From assembly GCF_019598945.1 (NCBI RefSeq), contig NZ_CP080598.1:992001-1056000 (forward strand): DNA of 64,000 nt. Direction: 5' to 3'. The translations under genes were made by a program, and so were the position numbers. Source of the stretch: Sphaerospermopsis torques-reginae ITEP-024 (GTDB lineage: Bacteria; Cyanobacteriota; Cyanobacteriia; Cyanobacteriales; Nostocaceae). Below, piece by piece: positions 56,735 to 64,000 of the stretch. The notes beneath the pieces are model-generated. The model was given only the letters and a program-made list of their open reading frames with translations. It ran no database searches and was not told the DNA's origin. Numbering within the stretch: the stretch's first letter is position 1; each line of letters starts with the position of its first letter.

Positions 56735-56932
56735 GAACAACAATTACAAGAATGTGATGAAGATTTAATCAAACTACAACAGGCTTTACAATTAACACCT
56801 TTATCGTCAAAGACATACACTCACGACAAAACTCAACCTAAAAAAACTAAAAAGCCTATTGCACAAACTTCGCCCCGTCGTTATCCCTTAAAAAAGGAGG
56901 ATGAAGCCACAGACTCCTTTCATTCCTTGTGA
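56732..56932 (+). CDS. Small ORF overlapping tniQ start (likely 3' end of a lost gene)
   Basis: 66 residues from a TTG-like start (ATTGGAACAACAA). The first part is helical (QQLQECDEDLIKLQQALQL), then a Lys/Pro/Thr-rich tail. It overlaps the tniQ start in another frame, as genes do in transposition operons (tniB/tnsC before tniQ). Probably the tail of a gene whose 5' part was replaced by the inverted repeat. Confidence 0.35.
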   Translation: MEQQLQECDEDLIKLQQALQLTPLSSKTYTHDKTQPKKTKKPIAQTSPRRYPLKKEDEATDSFHSL

Positions 56933-57556
56933 GCAATGGGATTTAAAGATTCCTAATTTACCACCTCGAAGCCGACTTTATTCTTTGCAACCCATTGGGT
57001 TGGGAACTCCTTATACTGAAAGTTTGAGTAGCTATTTGCAAAGGTTAGCACAACATCATCATCTTCGACCTTGGCAACTTTACACTCATTGTTTAACGAG
57101 GTTAAGTTTTGCCCCATACATCACATTAGGTTAGAGAATTTTTGTCCTTATTGTTGTCAAAAAATGTTGAATTTTTGTCAGCCTGGTTATTGTTCCCATT
57201 GTGGACAATGGTTAGGACGAAAACATCCCCCTCTTAATTTGGCTGATTCTTTTTCTTCATTAGAACAATTAAATATATACCAACAAAAAGTTCATTGTTT
57301 ACAGGACTTGATTCAGATTACACCTTTTTTATCACGACCACCTCGAATGAAGGATGTCTATATCTATCTTCATGACTATTATTCTCATCTTAACGAGCAA
57401 GAGTCAAAGGTTTTTGACGATTCTTTCTGGTTAAGGCTGGAATTGATTCGCTCACCTCAAAAATGCACAGATTTATCCTGTTTTAGCACTTCTTTGGATT
57501 TTTTCTATGCTATTTTTCGTTACTTAAATATTTCTCCTCGTCAACTTTTCCTTTAG
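56901..57556 (+). pseudogene. TniQ-family transposition protein, internally deleted and frameshifted
   Basis: Frame 1 (56901-57134) carries the N-terminal TniQ pattern PPRSRLYSLQPIGLGTPYTESLSSYLQRLAQHH. It then breaks near 57110 and the sequence continues in another frame (to 57556) with the zinc-binding part FCPIHHIRLENFCPYC...YCSHCGQWLG. Most of the segment between the two is missing. TniQ serves as targeting subunit in Tn7-, Tn5053- and CRISPR-associated transposons. No tnsB/tnsC or Cas gene is present. Confidence 0.75.
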
Positions 57557-57585
57557 TTTGCCTTTATGTTATTTAGCGTTTTTTG

Positions 57586-57631
57586 TGGAAGGTAAAGTTG
57601 GACATGGGTTTTTGGAAGGTAAAGTTGGACA
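57586..57631. repeat. Two 19-bp direct repeats near the tniQ end
   Basis: TGGAAGGTAAAGTTGGACA at 57586-57604 and 57613-57631, identical and 27 bp apart, in the position where transposon ends carry repeated transposase-binding sites. Read inward from the right the outermost copy begins TGTCCAAC, like the TGT ends of Tn7-type elements. Confidence 0.5.
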
Positions 57632-57659
57632 ACCTGTGCAAAATCTTCTTCAAGTCACA
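57631..57659. repeat. Inverted-repeat partner of 53623-53651
   Basis: 28 of 29 bases match the inverse of the IS5-tail DNA at 53623. On the minus strand it encodes CDLKKIL, as in the fragment at 53.6 kb. Confidence 0.6.
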
Positions 57660-57753
57660 GACTTGCTTAAATTTTGACTGCCAAAAACTTTTCAAACACC
57701 CTCTAAGGGCGGGAATAGAGCATAAAAAATCTTCCATGCCCCATGCCACATGC

Positions 57754-58070
57754 CTAAATATACGGTGAAACATCCTCCTGACATTCGTCTGCAAGGTAGG
57801 AAAGAGCGCGGAAGCGTAAACCTACTAATTGCTCATACAATGGGTTGATTTTGCACATTGGCGGAATATGCACTATTTTCTTACCAAATAGGGTGACATC
57901 TCTAATGAAGTCCAGTTAAGACAAGGGGCTAATTCATCTTTGGTAATGCTGTTAATTAACTCCTGTTCTTGGGCATCAAAATTACCATCAGCCCAAGCAA
58001 TAGTTAGTAGTCCACGTAACCAAACCGTAATTTGTTCGCTACTGTAGGGGGTTTTAACCGCACTTGTCAT
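57754..58070 (-). pseudogene. Fusion remnant: TerB-like N-terminus joined to Mo-nitro_C C-terminus
   Basis: From 58070 the first 50 codons (MTSAVKTPYSSEQITVWLRG, then LLTIAWADGNFDAQEQELI) read as a TerB-like helical domain, and the frame ends at 57873. In another frame, from about 57903 to 57754, the sequence reads RDVTLFGKKIVHIPPMCKIN, then LYEQLVGLRFRALSYLADEC, the end of a Mo-dependent-nitrogenase C-terminal (Mo-nitro_C) domain. The middle of one or both genes is gone. The damage lies at the right edge of the mobile region. A 34-aa ORF (ATG 57858) could still be made. Confidence 0.6.
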
Positions 58071-58320
58071 AAAAACTCACGCCTCAAGATATTCAAGACA
58101 TTCAAGATATTATCAATCATTCATTTCTAAACTACCCCAATCGTCTGTTTTGCGCTAAAATCCCTTTTACAAAGATTGTTGATAATTTTTTCTATTTACT
58201 ACCTTAAAGGAGGCAGAAGGGAAATATTTTTCCCCAGTCACCAGTAACTAGTAACCAGTAACCAGTAACCAGTCACCAATCAACAATCACCTATCACCTA
58301 TCACCTATCACCTATCACCT
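58071..58320. other. Gap with TCACCTA STRR up to a start codon
   Basis: CCAGTMA heptamers (58235-58278) and CACCTAT heptamers (58284-58320). The last heptamer provides the ATG of the next gene, so no normal ribosome site exists. Confidence 0.7.
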
Positions 58321-59433
58321 ATGTTTTTTTTCGGAATTGAACATGAAGTTGCTTTTCTTAACCATGAAGGAAAGTTTGCTGATTTCTCTTGTACAAAATT
58401 TGCTGATTTTCAGCGAATTGTTGACAAATTACCTCTTTACCCCAATGACTACCCACAATTAAGGGTTGGTGATGCTGGTATTAAAAAGAAGCGATGGTAT
58501 ATTGAGGGTTTTGAAAGATTTGCTGATTCAGAAGAAGTAATTGATTGTTTAGCTAAGGGCATCGAAATTAGAACTACTATAAATTCTACTATTCAAGGTG
58601 CAATTGATGAATTAACAGCCAGTTTTTCTTTACTGCGTGAGGTAGCTGCTAGTTTTGGTTTTGAGCCTGTTTTAGTCAGTTTTAATCCCTATACTTGTGT
58701 TTTTGAACCCCAACCACCATTAAATGATTTTGAACTTAGGCAATTACAAGCTTATCCAGATGAACAAACTGCCCATATTTACATGGTTTCCTATGGTCCA
58801 GATTTAAATATTTCCATCGCAAATTTACCTATGGAAGATGTAATTGATATTGGCAAGAAACTGACTTATTACAGTCCTTTTATTGTTCCTTTTAGTTACA
58901 GTTCTCCATTTTATAATGGCAGTTTATGGCAAGGTTTATCAGTGAGGACATTTATCAGAACTGGAAAAAGATCAGCAACATTAGTGTTTGTGGAAAAGCA
59001 GGAACATCTAATTAAAAGTGTACCTCCATTAACCAAAATTGCCCGCATTCCCGCAGAAGTAGGAAGAATCGAATTTAAAGCCTGTGATAGCTGTGATGAT
59101 TTTTCTATTTATGCAGGGTTATTGGCATTATTAAAAGGGTTATCCTTAGATACAACCTTAGAAGGTAGAGCTATTGTACCTGATACAACTTTACACCAAA
59201 TTTCAGCCCAAGCAGGATTTGATCATAATGATATTTTTCTGAATGCAACCAAAGTTTTACAAGCTGCTGAAATTGCCCTAGAAAATGATCCAGATATTAT
59301 ATTTTTAGCCCCATTAAAAGATATTTTGGCAAATCGCAAAACCAAATCTCATCAACTAATTGAAATGTTTGAAAATCTAGGTTCAATTGAAGAAACAATC
59401 AAGAGAACTTATCAATTGATAATTGATAATTGA
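58321..59433 (+). CDS. Glutamate-cysteine ligase-like protein (GCS2-type)
   Basis: 370 residues. It starts MFFFGIEHEVAFLN, the glutamate-binding F-G-x-E-x-E motif of the GCS2 superfamily, and contains LRVGDAGIKKKRWYIEGFER, KGIEIRTTIN and RIPAEVGRIEFKACDSC. The cyanobacterial GshA I know begins differently (LLKGFEVEMYTG-like), so this is a separate branch of carboxylate-amine ligases; the product may be gamma-glutamylcysteine or another amide. The C-terminal YQLIIDN is encoded by AATTGATA repeats. Confidence 0.7.
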   Translation: MFFFGIEHEVAFLNHEGKFADFSCTKFADFQRIVDKLPLYPNDYPQLRVGDAGIKKKRWYIEGFERFADSEEVIDCLAKGIEIRTTINSTIQGAIDELTASFSLLREVAASFGFEPVLVSFNPYTCVFEPQPPLNDFELRQLQAYPDEQTAHIYMVSYGPDLNISIANLPMEDVIDIGKKLTYYSPFIVPFSYSSPFYNGSLWQGLSVRTFIRTGKRSATLVFVEKQEHLIKSVPPLTKIARIPAEVGRIEFKACDSCDDFSIYAGLLALLKGLSLDTTLEGRAIVPDTTLHQISAQAGFDHNDIFLNATKVLQAAEIALENDPDIIFLAPLKDILANRKTKSHQLIEMFENLGSIEETIKRTYQLIIDN

Positions 59434-59702
59434 CAACTGATAATTGTTTCATTCAAGGCTTCCGCCGTGAGCGTCAGTGGTCACTGAGGTTGCGGTCACT
59501 GAGCTTGCCGAAGTGCCGAACGGTTTAAAACCTCCCCTTTCAAGGGGAAAAAAACCAAAAAAAAATTCGCTTTTTCAATCCTCTTCCTTTCAGGGAGAGG
59601 TCATTGTCAATTGTCCATTATTGAAGTTTGAGGTAATTGGTAATTGGTAATTGGGTACAAACAACTATCAATTATCAATTATCAATTATCAATTATCAAT
59701 TA
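59434..59702. other. Gap with AATTGATA, GGTAATT and TATCAAT repeats
   Basis: Several short repeat types, including a CAGTGGTCACTGAGG inverted pair near 59478-59500 and four ATTATCA heptamers at about 59670-59702. No gene. Confidence 0.5.
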
Positions 59703-61532
59703 TCACCTGTCACCTGTCACCTGCTGACTTGGTGGAATCTTCTGCATAGGAATAAGCACTTCCATCACAGATTTAACAATAGGTGCTGTTACAGTTCCAC
59801 CATAGGCGTTTTCGCCCTTTGGCTCATCTACAATTGCCAAAACTACATAACGGGGGGCTTCTGCTGGGACAATACCCACAAAGCTAGTAATTCTTGCACC
59901 GGGAATATATCCACCTCGAGGAGAGGCTTTTTGGGCTGTACCGGTTTTACCTGCAATACCGTATCCTTTGATTTGAGAGGCTTTACCACTGCCCTGAGAA
60001 ACCACCGTTTCCATCATGTCTACTACCTTTTGGGTAGTTGTAGGTGAGAAAATCTGGCGTGGTGCTGGTAGGGTAGGTGAGTAGTGAATTTTACCTTGAC
60101 TATCAATCAAGCCTTGAACTACATGGGGTGTTATCAATTTACCACCATTAGCCAAAGCGCCGTGCATTTGCACCAGTTGTAAAGGTGTCAGAGAAAAACC
60201 TTGCCCAAAAGAAGTAGTTGCTGGTTCTAGATTAGAGGATAGGAATTTTTCTTGCCTTTTGAGACTGCCACTGACTGTAAAAGGCAAATCTGTATCCATT
60301 TTTTGTCCTAGTCCCAGTTTTTCCAACCAGTTATAGTATAAAGTGGGCTTCAGACGTTGGATAATTTGTACCATACCAACGTTGCTAGAAGTTTGTAAAA
60401 TTTCGGCAATATTAATTCGTCTAAAACTGTTAATTTCTGCGTTTTTGATAATGCGGTCAGCAACTTTAATAGTACCAGGGTCATTAAATACATCATCTGG
60501 TTTGATGACACCATTTTCCAGAGCGATCGCCACAATTAAAGGCTTAAAAGTAGAACCTGGTTCATAAAGATCCGCGACAGGCCAATTTCTAAACAGTGAA
60601 ATATCTGCTTTGGAATATTGATTTGCATTATAGGTAGGATGAGAAACCAAGGCCAATAATGAACCATCGGTGGCATCCATCACAATTACAGCACCGCGTT
60701 TAGCCTGAAACTTGTCAATCTGTTCTTTGAGTGCCGTCCGGGCAGCCCGTTGCAACCGATTATCAATAGTGAGTTGGAGTTTTAAATCATCAGAATGCAA
60801 AAATCCTTCTGGTGCATGATCTGGCATAATTGCCCCATTACCAGCCCGACTGAGACGCACCGTTTGTCTAGAGCGTTCCAATAGTGTTTCCTGACTATAT
60901 TCAACTCCTGCCTGACCGCGACGATCCAGGTTAACATAACCCACCACATTAGCAACCAAATCATCTTGTGGGTAGAAACGGGAATATTTTTGAATAAACT
61001 CCAAACCATTCAAGCGGAATGAAATCAAGCGATCAGCAATATTTTCGCCAATACCATTAGCAATCAGAATACCGCTGCTTCTACTTTCAAATGTTGTTAC
61101 TAACTGACGAGCATCTTTGTTGAGAATGGGTGCAATTTTTTCTGCTATTTCCTTCTTAGACTTATCAAATAGTTTGGGATGGGCGTACAGAGTATACACT
61201 GGACGGTCAATGGCCAAAATATTGTTATTGCGATCAACCACGGGGCGACGGGGCATAAAAGGATGTAAATTCACCATTTGCTGGTTTCTTGCCCTTTGAG
61301 TAAGTTTTGCACCATCAATAATTTGCAGTCGATACAAATTGAAAGCCAACCCCAACCCAGCAGCAACCAAGATACCCCAAACTATCAACAGTCGAGACTT
61401 GGGATTTGCCAGTTGAGCTTGAGTTTTAGGAGAACCATTCCCTGGAACAGCTTGTTTGTAGAACTTGCGCCGCCTGGTGAACTGTAAATTCTGCAAATTT
61501 CTCAACTTTGTTCGGCTTGGTGACTTCTGCAT
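59703..61532 (-). CDS. ftsI: Peptidoglycan D,D-transpeptidase FtsI (class B PBP)
   Basis: 609 residues. A short cytoplasmic N-terminus, one membrane helix (about 46-66, LLIVWGILVAAGLGLAFNLY), the dimerisation domain (RRPVVDRNNNILA), then the transpeptidase domain with the STFK motif (about 327), SSN (TSSNVG, about 381) and KTGT (about 529). It crosslinks septal peptidoglycan. The final QVTGDR and the stop codon are encoded by TCACCTG repeats. It follows the ftsL-like gene in the same operon. Confidence 0.9.
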   Translation of the reverse strand: MQKSPSRTKLRNLQNLQFTRRRKFYKQAVPGNGSPKTQAQLANPKSRLLIVWGILVAAGLGLAFNLYRLQIIDGAKLTQRARNQQMVNLHPFMPRRPVVDRNNNILAIDRPVYTLYAHPKLFDKSKKEIAEKIAPILNKDARQLVTTFESRSSGILIANGIGENIADRLISFRLNGLEFIQKYSRFYPQDDLVANVVGYVNLDRRGQAGVEYSQETLLERSRQTVRLSRAGNGAIMPDHAPEGFLHSDDLKLQLTIDNRLQRAARTALKEQIDKFQAKRGAVIVMDATDGSLLALVSHPTYNANQYSKADISLFRNWPVADLYEPGSTFKPLIVAIALENGVIKPDDVFNDPGTIKVADRIIKNAEINSFRRINIAEILQTSSNVGMVQIIQRLKPTLYYNWLEKLGLGQKMDTDLPFTVSGSLKRQEKFLSSNLEPATTSFGQGFSLTPLQLVQMHGALANGGKLITPHVVQGLIDSQGKIHYSPTLPAPRQIFSPTTTQKVVDMMETVVSQGSGKASQIKGYGIAGKTGTAQKASPRGGYIPGARITSFVGIVPAEAPRYVVLAIVDEPKGENAYGGTVTAPIVKSVMEVLIPMQKIPPSQQVTGDR

Positions 61533-61559
61533 TGGGTTTTTTTGTGTCAGTTGTCAGTT

Positions 61560-61612
61560 TTTAGGGAACAGGGAACAGGTAACAGGTAACAGGTAACAGA
61601 GGTAATCAATTA
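61560..61612. repeat. GGGAACA/GGTAACA STRR between the ftsL-like gene and ftsI
   Basis: Two GGGAACA heptamers and about four GTAACAG heptamers inside the operon. Confidence 0.8.
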
Positions 61613-61635
61613 CCAATCACCAATCTCTTTAAATT

Positions 61636-62316
61636 TTAATATCCTAATGGAGAGGAAGTTTGGGTCTGTGCTTCTGAATTGGTAGTTGCAGTTGAAGATG
61701 CTGACTTTGGACTAGGGGATGTTGGTGGCAAAAAAATTGTTTCCCCTGGAGTTGGTAATCTTAGTCCTGCTTCTGCTTTTTCTCCCTCTTCAGCCATCTT
61801 TTTGATCAGTGCTGCATTGGTTGTGTTCAACTGCCGCTCATGACGTTGTAGGCTTTGCAGAGTGCGGTAATATTGACTCCAAAGCTCTTGAGAATAGACA
61901 GTCCAACCATAAACCACCAGTGTTGCAGCCACAAACACAAATGTCGCAGCTGAGGAATAACGATAGACAGCGTGCAAGCGTAGCAACCATATCGGTGTGG
62001 ATGCAGCAGTAGACATCTCATGTAAGTGTTCATCCTTGGACTGCCCATTCACATTTGTGGTATTTGTGACTGTTTTTTGCCTAGAATTTTTCTCCAATGT
62101 TGATACTACTGCCTCATTGACTAGAGGAGTTGATATTTTTCTAGGGGAATTACGTTTTCTTTTAGGGCGCACTACTGTGGATGCACTGGTCGATTTAGAA
62201 TTTGTTTGCATATTTTCTGACAGGTTACTAGAGCGTCCCTGACCCAAAGGTGGGGTCAAATTTCGCCTGAACCAAGAACTTTTTGTAGAAACAGCTGATT
62301 TGCGGACAGCAGTCAT
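61636..62316 (-). CDS. FtsL-like bitopic division protein
   Basis: 226 residues. A Lys/Ser-rich cytoplasmic region of about 115 residues, one membrane helix (about 118-138, SAATFVFVAATLVVYGWTVY), a short coiled coil (YYRTLQSLQRHERQLNTTNAALIKKM) and a Pro/Ser/Thr-rich tail. Topology, coiled coil and the place directly upstream of ftsI are those of FtsL. FtsL sequences are poorly conserved, so the name rests on context. Confidence 0.6.
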   Translation of the reverse strand: MTAVRKSAVSTKSSWFRRNLTPPLGQGRSSNLSENMQTNSKSTSASTVVRPKRKRNSPRKISTPLVNEAVVSTLEKNSRQKTVTNTTNVNGQSKDEHLHEMSTAASTPIWLLRLHAVYRYSSAATFVFVAATLVVYGWTVYSQELWSQYYRTLQSLQRHERQLNTTNAALIKKMAEEGEKAEAGLRLPTPGETIFLPPTSPSPKSASSTATTNSEAQTQTSSPLGY

Positions 62317-62746
62317 GATTGTTGTAAATGATAGATTTTGTACTTAAAGTCAATACATTTAAAATTATGACAATGTAGAGCAGTCAGAAGCAATATTTAC
62401 AGCATAATTCAGGAGGCAGAAGGTAGCAAGGCAGGAGTTTTTTATTTTGGATGCGAGGATTTTCGATTATTTTTGTCAAATCCAATCTAAAATCTAAAAT
62501 CTAAAATCTAAAAATTTTTTCCCAGTCCCCAGTCAAGGGTCCTCACAAAGGTCCTGGATCCCCTAAATACCTAATATTGGTTTACCCTAAAGTCCCTATC
62601 TACCTACCTGCTCATAACGTTTAGAGATTGCCCAAAAGTTGGGTGGAAATTTCTACTCTCAAAACATTTAACAAAAATCAACAAATAAGCTATCGTATTC
62701 AACAGGAGTAATCTTGAGTATTGCCTTTATTGGTGAAAGAGGAGTT
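62317..62746. other. Gap upstream of the lipoprotein gene
   Basis: TTTTGGA-like and TCTAAAA heptamers around 62450-62515 form a degenerate copy of the asymmetric hairpin; the left arm has decayed. No gene seen. A GAGGAG ribosome site precedes ATG 62747. Confidence 0.5.
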
Positions 62747-62977
62747 ATGAAAACAAAAATCTTTGGTTTGGCTCTCATGTTAAGTCTGGCTACTATGCTT
62801 GGAGCTTGTGAAAGTAATAGTGGACCTGCTGGTACTACCACTACTCCCGCTGCTACACCAGCTGCTGGTGAACCTGCTGATACTGGTACAACCCCCGCTT
62901 CTGCTACTACAGCACCAGGAGCTACACCTGCTGCTACTACAACACCAGCAGCTACCCCCGCTACTACTCCTAACTAG
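62747..62977 (+). CDS. Small lipoprotein, Thr/Ala/Pro-rich
   Basis: 76 residues from ATG 62747, chosen because GAGGAG lies 6 bp upstream and the signal peptide begins there. The lipobox LGAC is at about residues 17-20 (ATMLGACESN), so the mature part is lipid-anchored. The rest is a low-complexity TTPAATPAAG-type linker with no folded domain. It may be a flexible spacer on the cell surface. Function unknown. Confidence 0.7.
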   Translation: MKTKIFGLALMLSLATMLGACESNSGPAGTTTTPAATPAAGEPADTGTTPASATTAPGATPAATTTPAATPATTPN

Positions 62978-63001
62978 GACTTGATACGATAATTTATTTA
63001 G

Positions 63002-63028
63002 GATAGCGATCCTCAGTACATCGCTATC
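63002..63028. terminator. Hairpin downstream of the lipoprotein gene
   Basis: GATAGCGAT/ATCGCTATC, a perfect 9-bp stem, 24 bp after the stop. No U-tract. A second palindrome AAGCGGA/TCCGCTT (63104-63146) with extended pairing follows. The remainder of the gap (to 63268) holds AATTGA repeats. Confidence 0.45.
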
Positions 63029-63268
63029 ACATAAATAATTTGATCAGGCATCCAGAATGGTAAACAGCATACAATAACCTTCTGGGCAGGACAATTAAAC
63101 CCAAAGCGGAGCGACTCGACTGTGATAAAATCGAATCGATCCGCTTATGGTTATCAATTAATAATTGACAATTGATAATTGACAATTGATAGTTGTTTCA
63201 GTAATTGTTCATTGTCCATTATTAAAAAAATTGTCTAAAAAAATTGTCTTTACTCGGAAAGTAGCTTT

Positions 63269-63937
63269 ATGTTGCTACTGCAATTCAGTACATCTCACTA
63301 TTGTCGTAAAGCTCGACTGGTTTTAGGTTACAAGGGTATTAATTATCAGGTAGAAAATCTCACTCCTGGTTTGCACATCCTCAAGGTGAAGCCGTTAACA
63401 GGTTTAACTACTCTGCCTGTTTTATTACCGCAAATCGAGGGACAACCCCCAGCTATTGGCGACTCGACACAGATTGTCAAATTTTTAGAATCTTATCAAC
63501 CAGAACCTTCATTATTTTTCAGGAACCCGGAACAACAAACAGAAGCTTTGATGCTAGAAGACTGGTTAGATGAAAGCATTGGTACTGCTACAAGGTTTGT
63601 ATATTATCATTTTCGGGCTGGTGAAGGTAAACAAATTGATCCATCATTATCCAGTCAAATAGTGATTGGAGTAGTGAGGAAACAATATGATATTAACAAT
63701 GCCAGTGTAAAATTAGCTACTAAAAGGCTGACAATTGCCCTAGAAGAATTATCTCATCGTTGGCAAAGAAGCGAATATTTAGTAGGCGATCATTTGAGTG
63801 TAGCTGATATTGCCGCAGCAGCTTTATTGAGTCCTTTAGCACTTATTCCTCAATACCGTCAAGGATATCCTTGGTTGTTTGAACGCATTGTCAAAATTCA
63901 TCAATTGTGTGGTGAAGCACTACCACCAGGACTTTAA
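63269..63937 (+). CDS. Glutathione S-transferase family protein
   Basis: 222 residues. An N-terminal thioredoxin-fold domain has the SHYCRKARLVLGYKGINY motif (the active-site region, about 9-26), the cis-Pro TTLPVLL (about 47) and the glutathione-contacting GDSTQIVKFLE (about 64). The C-terminal helical domain has VGDHLSVADIAAAALL, the N-capping motif of GSTs. It probably conjugates glutathione or reduces it; the substrate is unknown. Confidence 0.85.
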   Translation: MLLLQFSTSHYCRKARLVLGYKGINYQVENLTPGLHILKVKPLTGLTTLPVLLPQIEGQPPAIGDSTQIVKFLESYQPEPSLFFRNPEQQTEALMLEDWLDESIGTATRFVYYHFRAGEGKQIDPSLSSQIVIGVVRKQYDINNASVKLATKRLTIALEELSHRWQRSEYLVGDHLSVADIAAAALLSPLALIPQYRQGYPWLFERIVKIHQLCGEALPPGL

Positions 63938-64000
63938 AAAGTCAAAAGTCAAAAGTCAAAAATAAGATGTATGAAATTTTGGTTTTTGGGTATAAGTACC

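Noticed and set aside
56274-57556. CRISPR-associated transposon (type V-K)
   Set aside because: Only a broken tniQ is present; no tnsB, tnsC, cas12k, tracrRNA or array is visible within the window.
57573-57794. 73-codon minus-strand ORF with CDLKKIL
   Set aside because: It covers the 19-bp repeats and an inverted-repeat copy of the IS5 tail; no coherent domain, so kept only as repeat evidence.

Overview
The window is a 64 kb piece of a cyanobacterial chromosome, most likely from a filamentous, heterocyst-forming Nostocales (Anabaena/Nostoc/Dolichospermum group). Three things support this: low-GC coding sequence with HIP1 palindromes (GCGATCGC) scattered throughout; phototroph genes (acsF, a pheophorbide-oxygenase-like Rieske protein, the clpR-clpP pair); and a furA-sigC neighbourhood in which the Fur protein has the five-cysteine layout known for Anabaena FurA. 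Gaps between genes are packed with heptanucleotide tandem repeats (STRRs) of several families (GGTAATT-, GGGAACA-, GGTGACA-, CAGGAGT- and TTTTAGA-types), another Nostocales hallmark. In several places these repeats run into coding sequence.

Layout. 1-7.4 kb: the 3' part of a cobN-type chelatase gene (with four in-frame repeat insertions), then furA, sigC, gpsA and lipA on the minus strand. 7.5-18 kb: tRNA-Pro(CGG), clpR and clpP, a DnaJ-domain protein, a Rieske oxygenase, threonine synthase flanked by two ubiquitin-like proteins ending in GG, a PfkB sugar/nucleoside kinase, small conserved proteins and acsF. 18-24 kb: a secreted collagen-like protein, an orphan HicB, a MITE, a VanY-like peptidase, and a restriction-modification pair whose methyltransferase has an in-frame stop. 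24.6-35 kb: mnmG, two unknown membrane proteins, purU, and a four-gene ABC-2/GldG-like/DUF4340 operon (ATPase, permease, auxiliary protein, DUF4340). 35-47 kb: a second identical MITE beside a histidine-kinase remnant, a TPR protein, DUF29, a divergent sucC/sucD pair, a 675-aa membrane protein, aroE, hsp20, a sterol-desaturase-like enzyme and an alpha/beta hydrolase. 47-53 kb: a structured non-coding stretch with a terminator, an aldo/keto reductase, DUF1802, a 1-kb pair of inverted tandem arrays, a Uma2-family protein and an ACT-malic enzyme.

53-58 kb is a graveyard of mobile DNA: an IS5-type transposase tail; an IS4-type transposase with a nonsense codon, cut by a second, apparently complete IS4-family element with an exact 11-bp target duplication; a decayed tniQ; inverted repeats; and a TerB/Mo-nitro_C gene fusion remnant at its right edge. 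58-64 kb returns to housekeeping: a glutamate-cysteine-ligase-like protein, ftsI with an ftsL-like partner, a small lipoprotein and a glutathione S-transferase.

No single complete, plainly new system stands out. The strongest leads are the thrC/sulfur-carrier cluster, the interrupted methyltransferase/endonuclease pair, the structured element at 47.3-47.6 kb, the identical MITEs, the inverted tandem arrays at 49.5-50.5 kb and repeat-driven remodelling of gene ends. All family names come from recognising motifs in the translated sequence; no database search was run.
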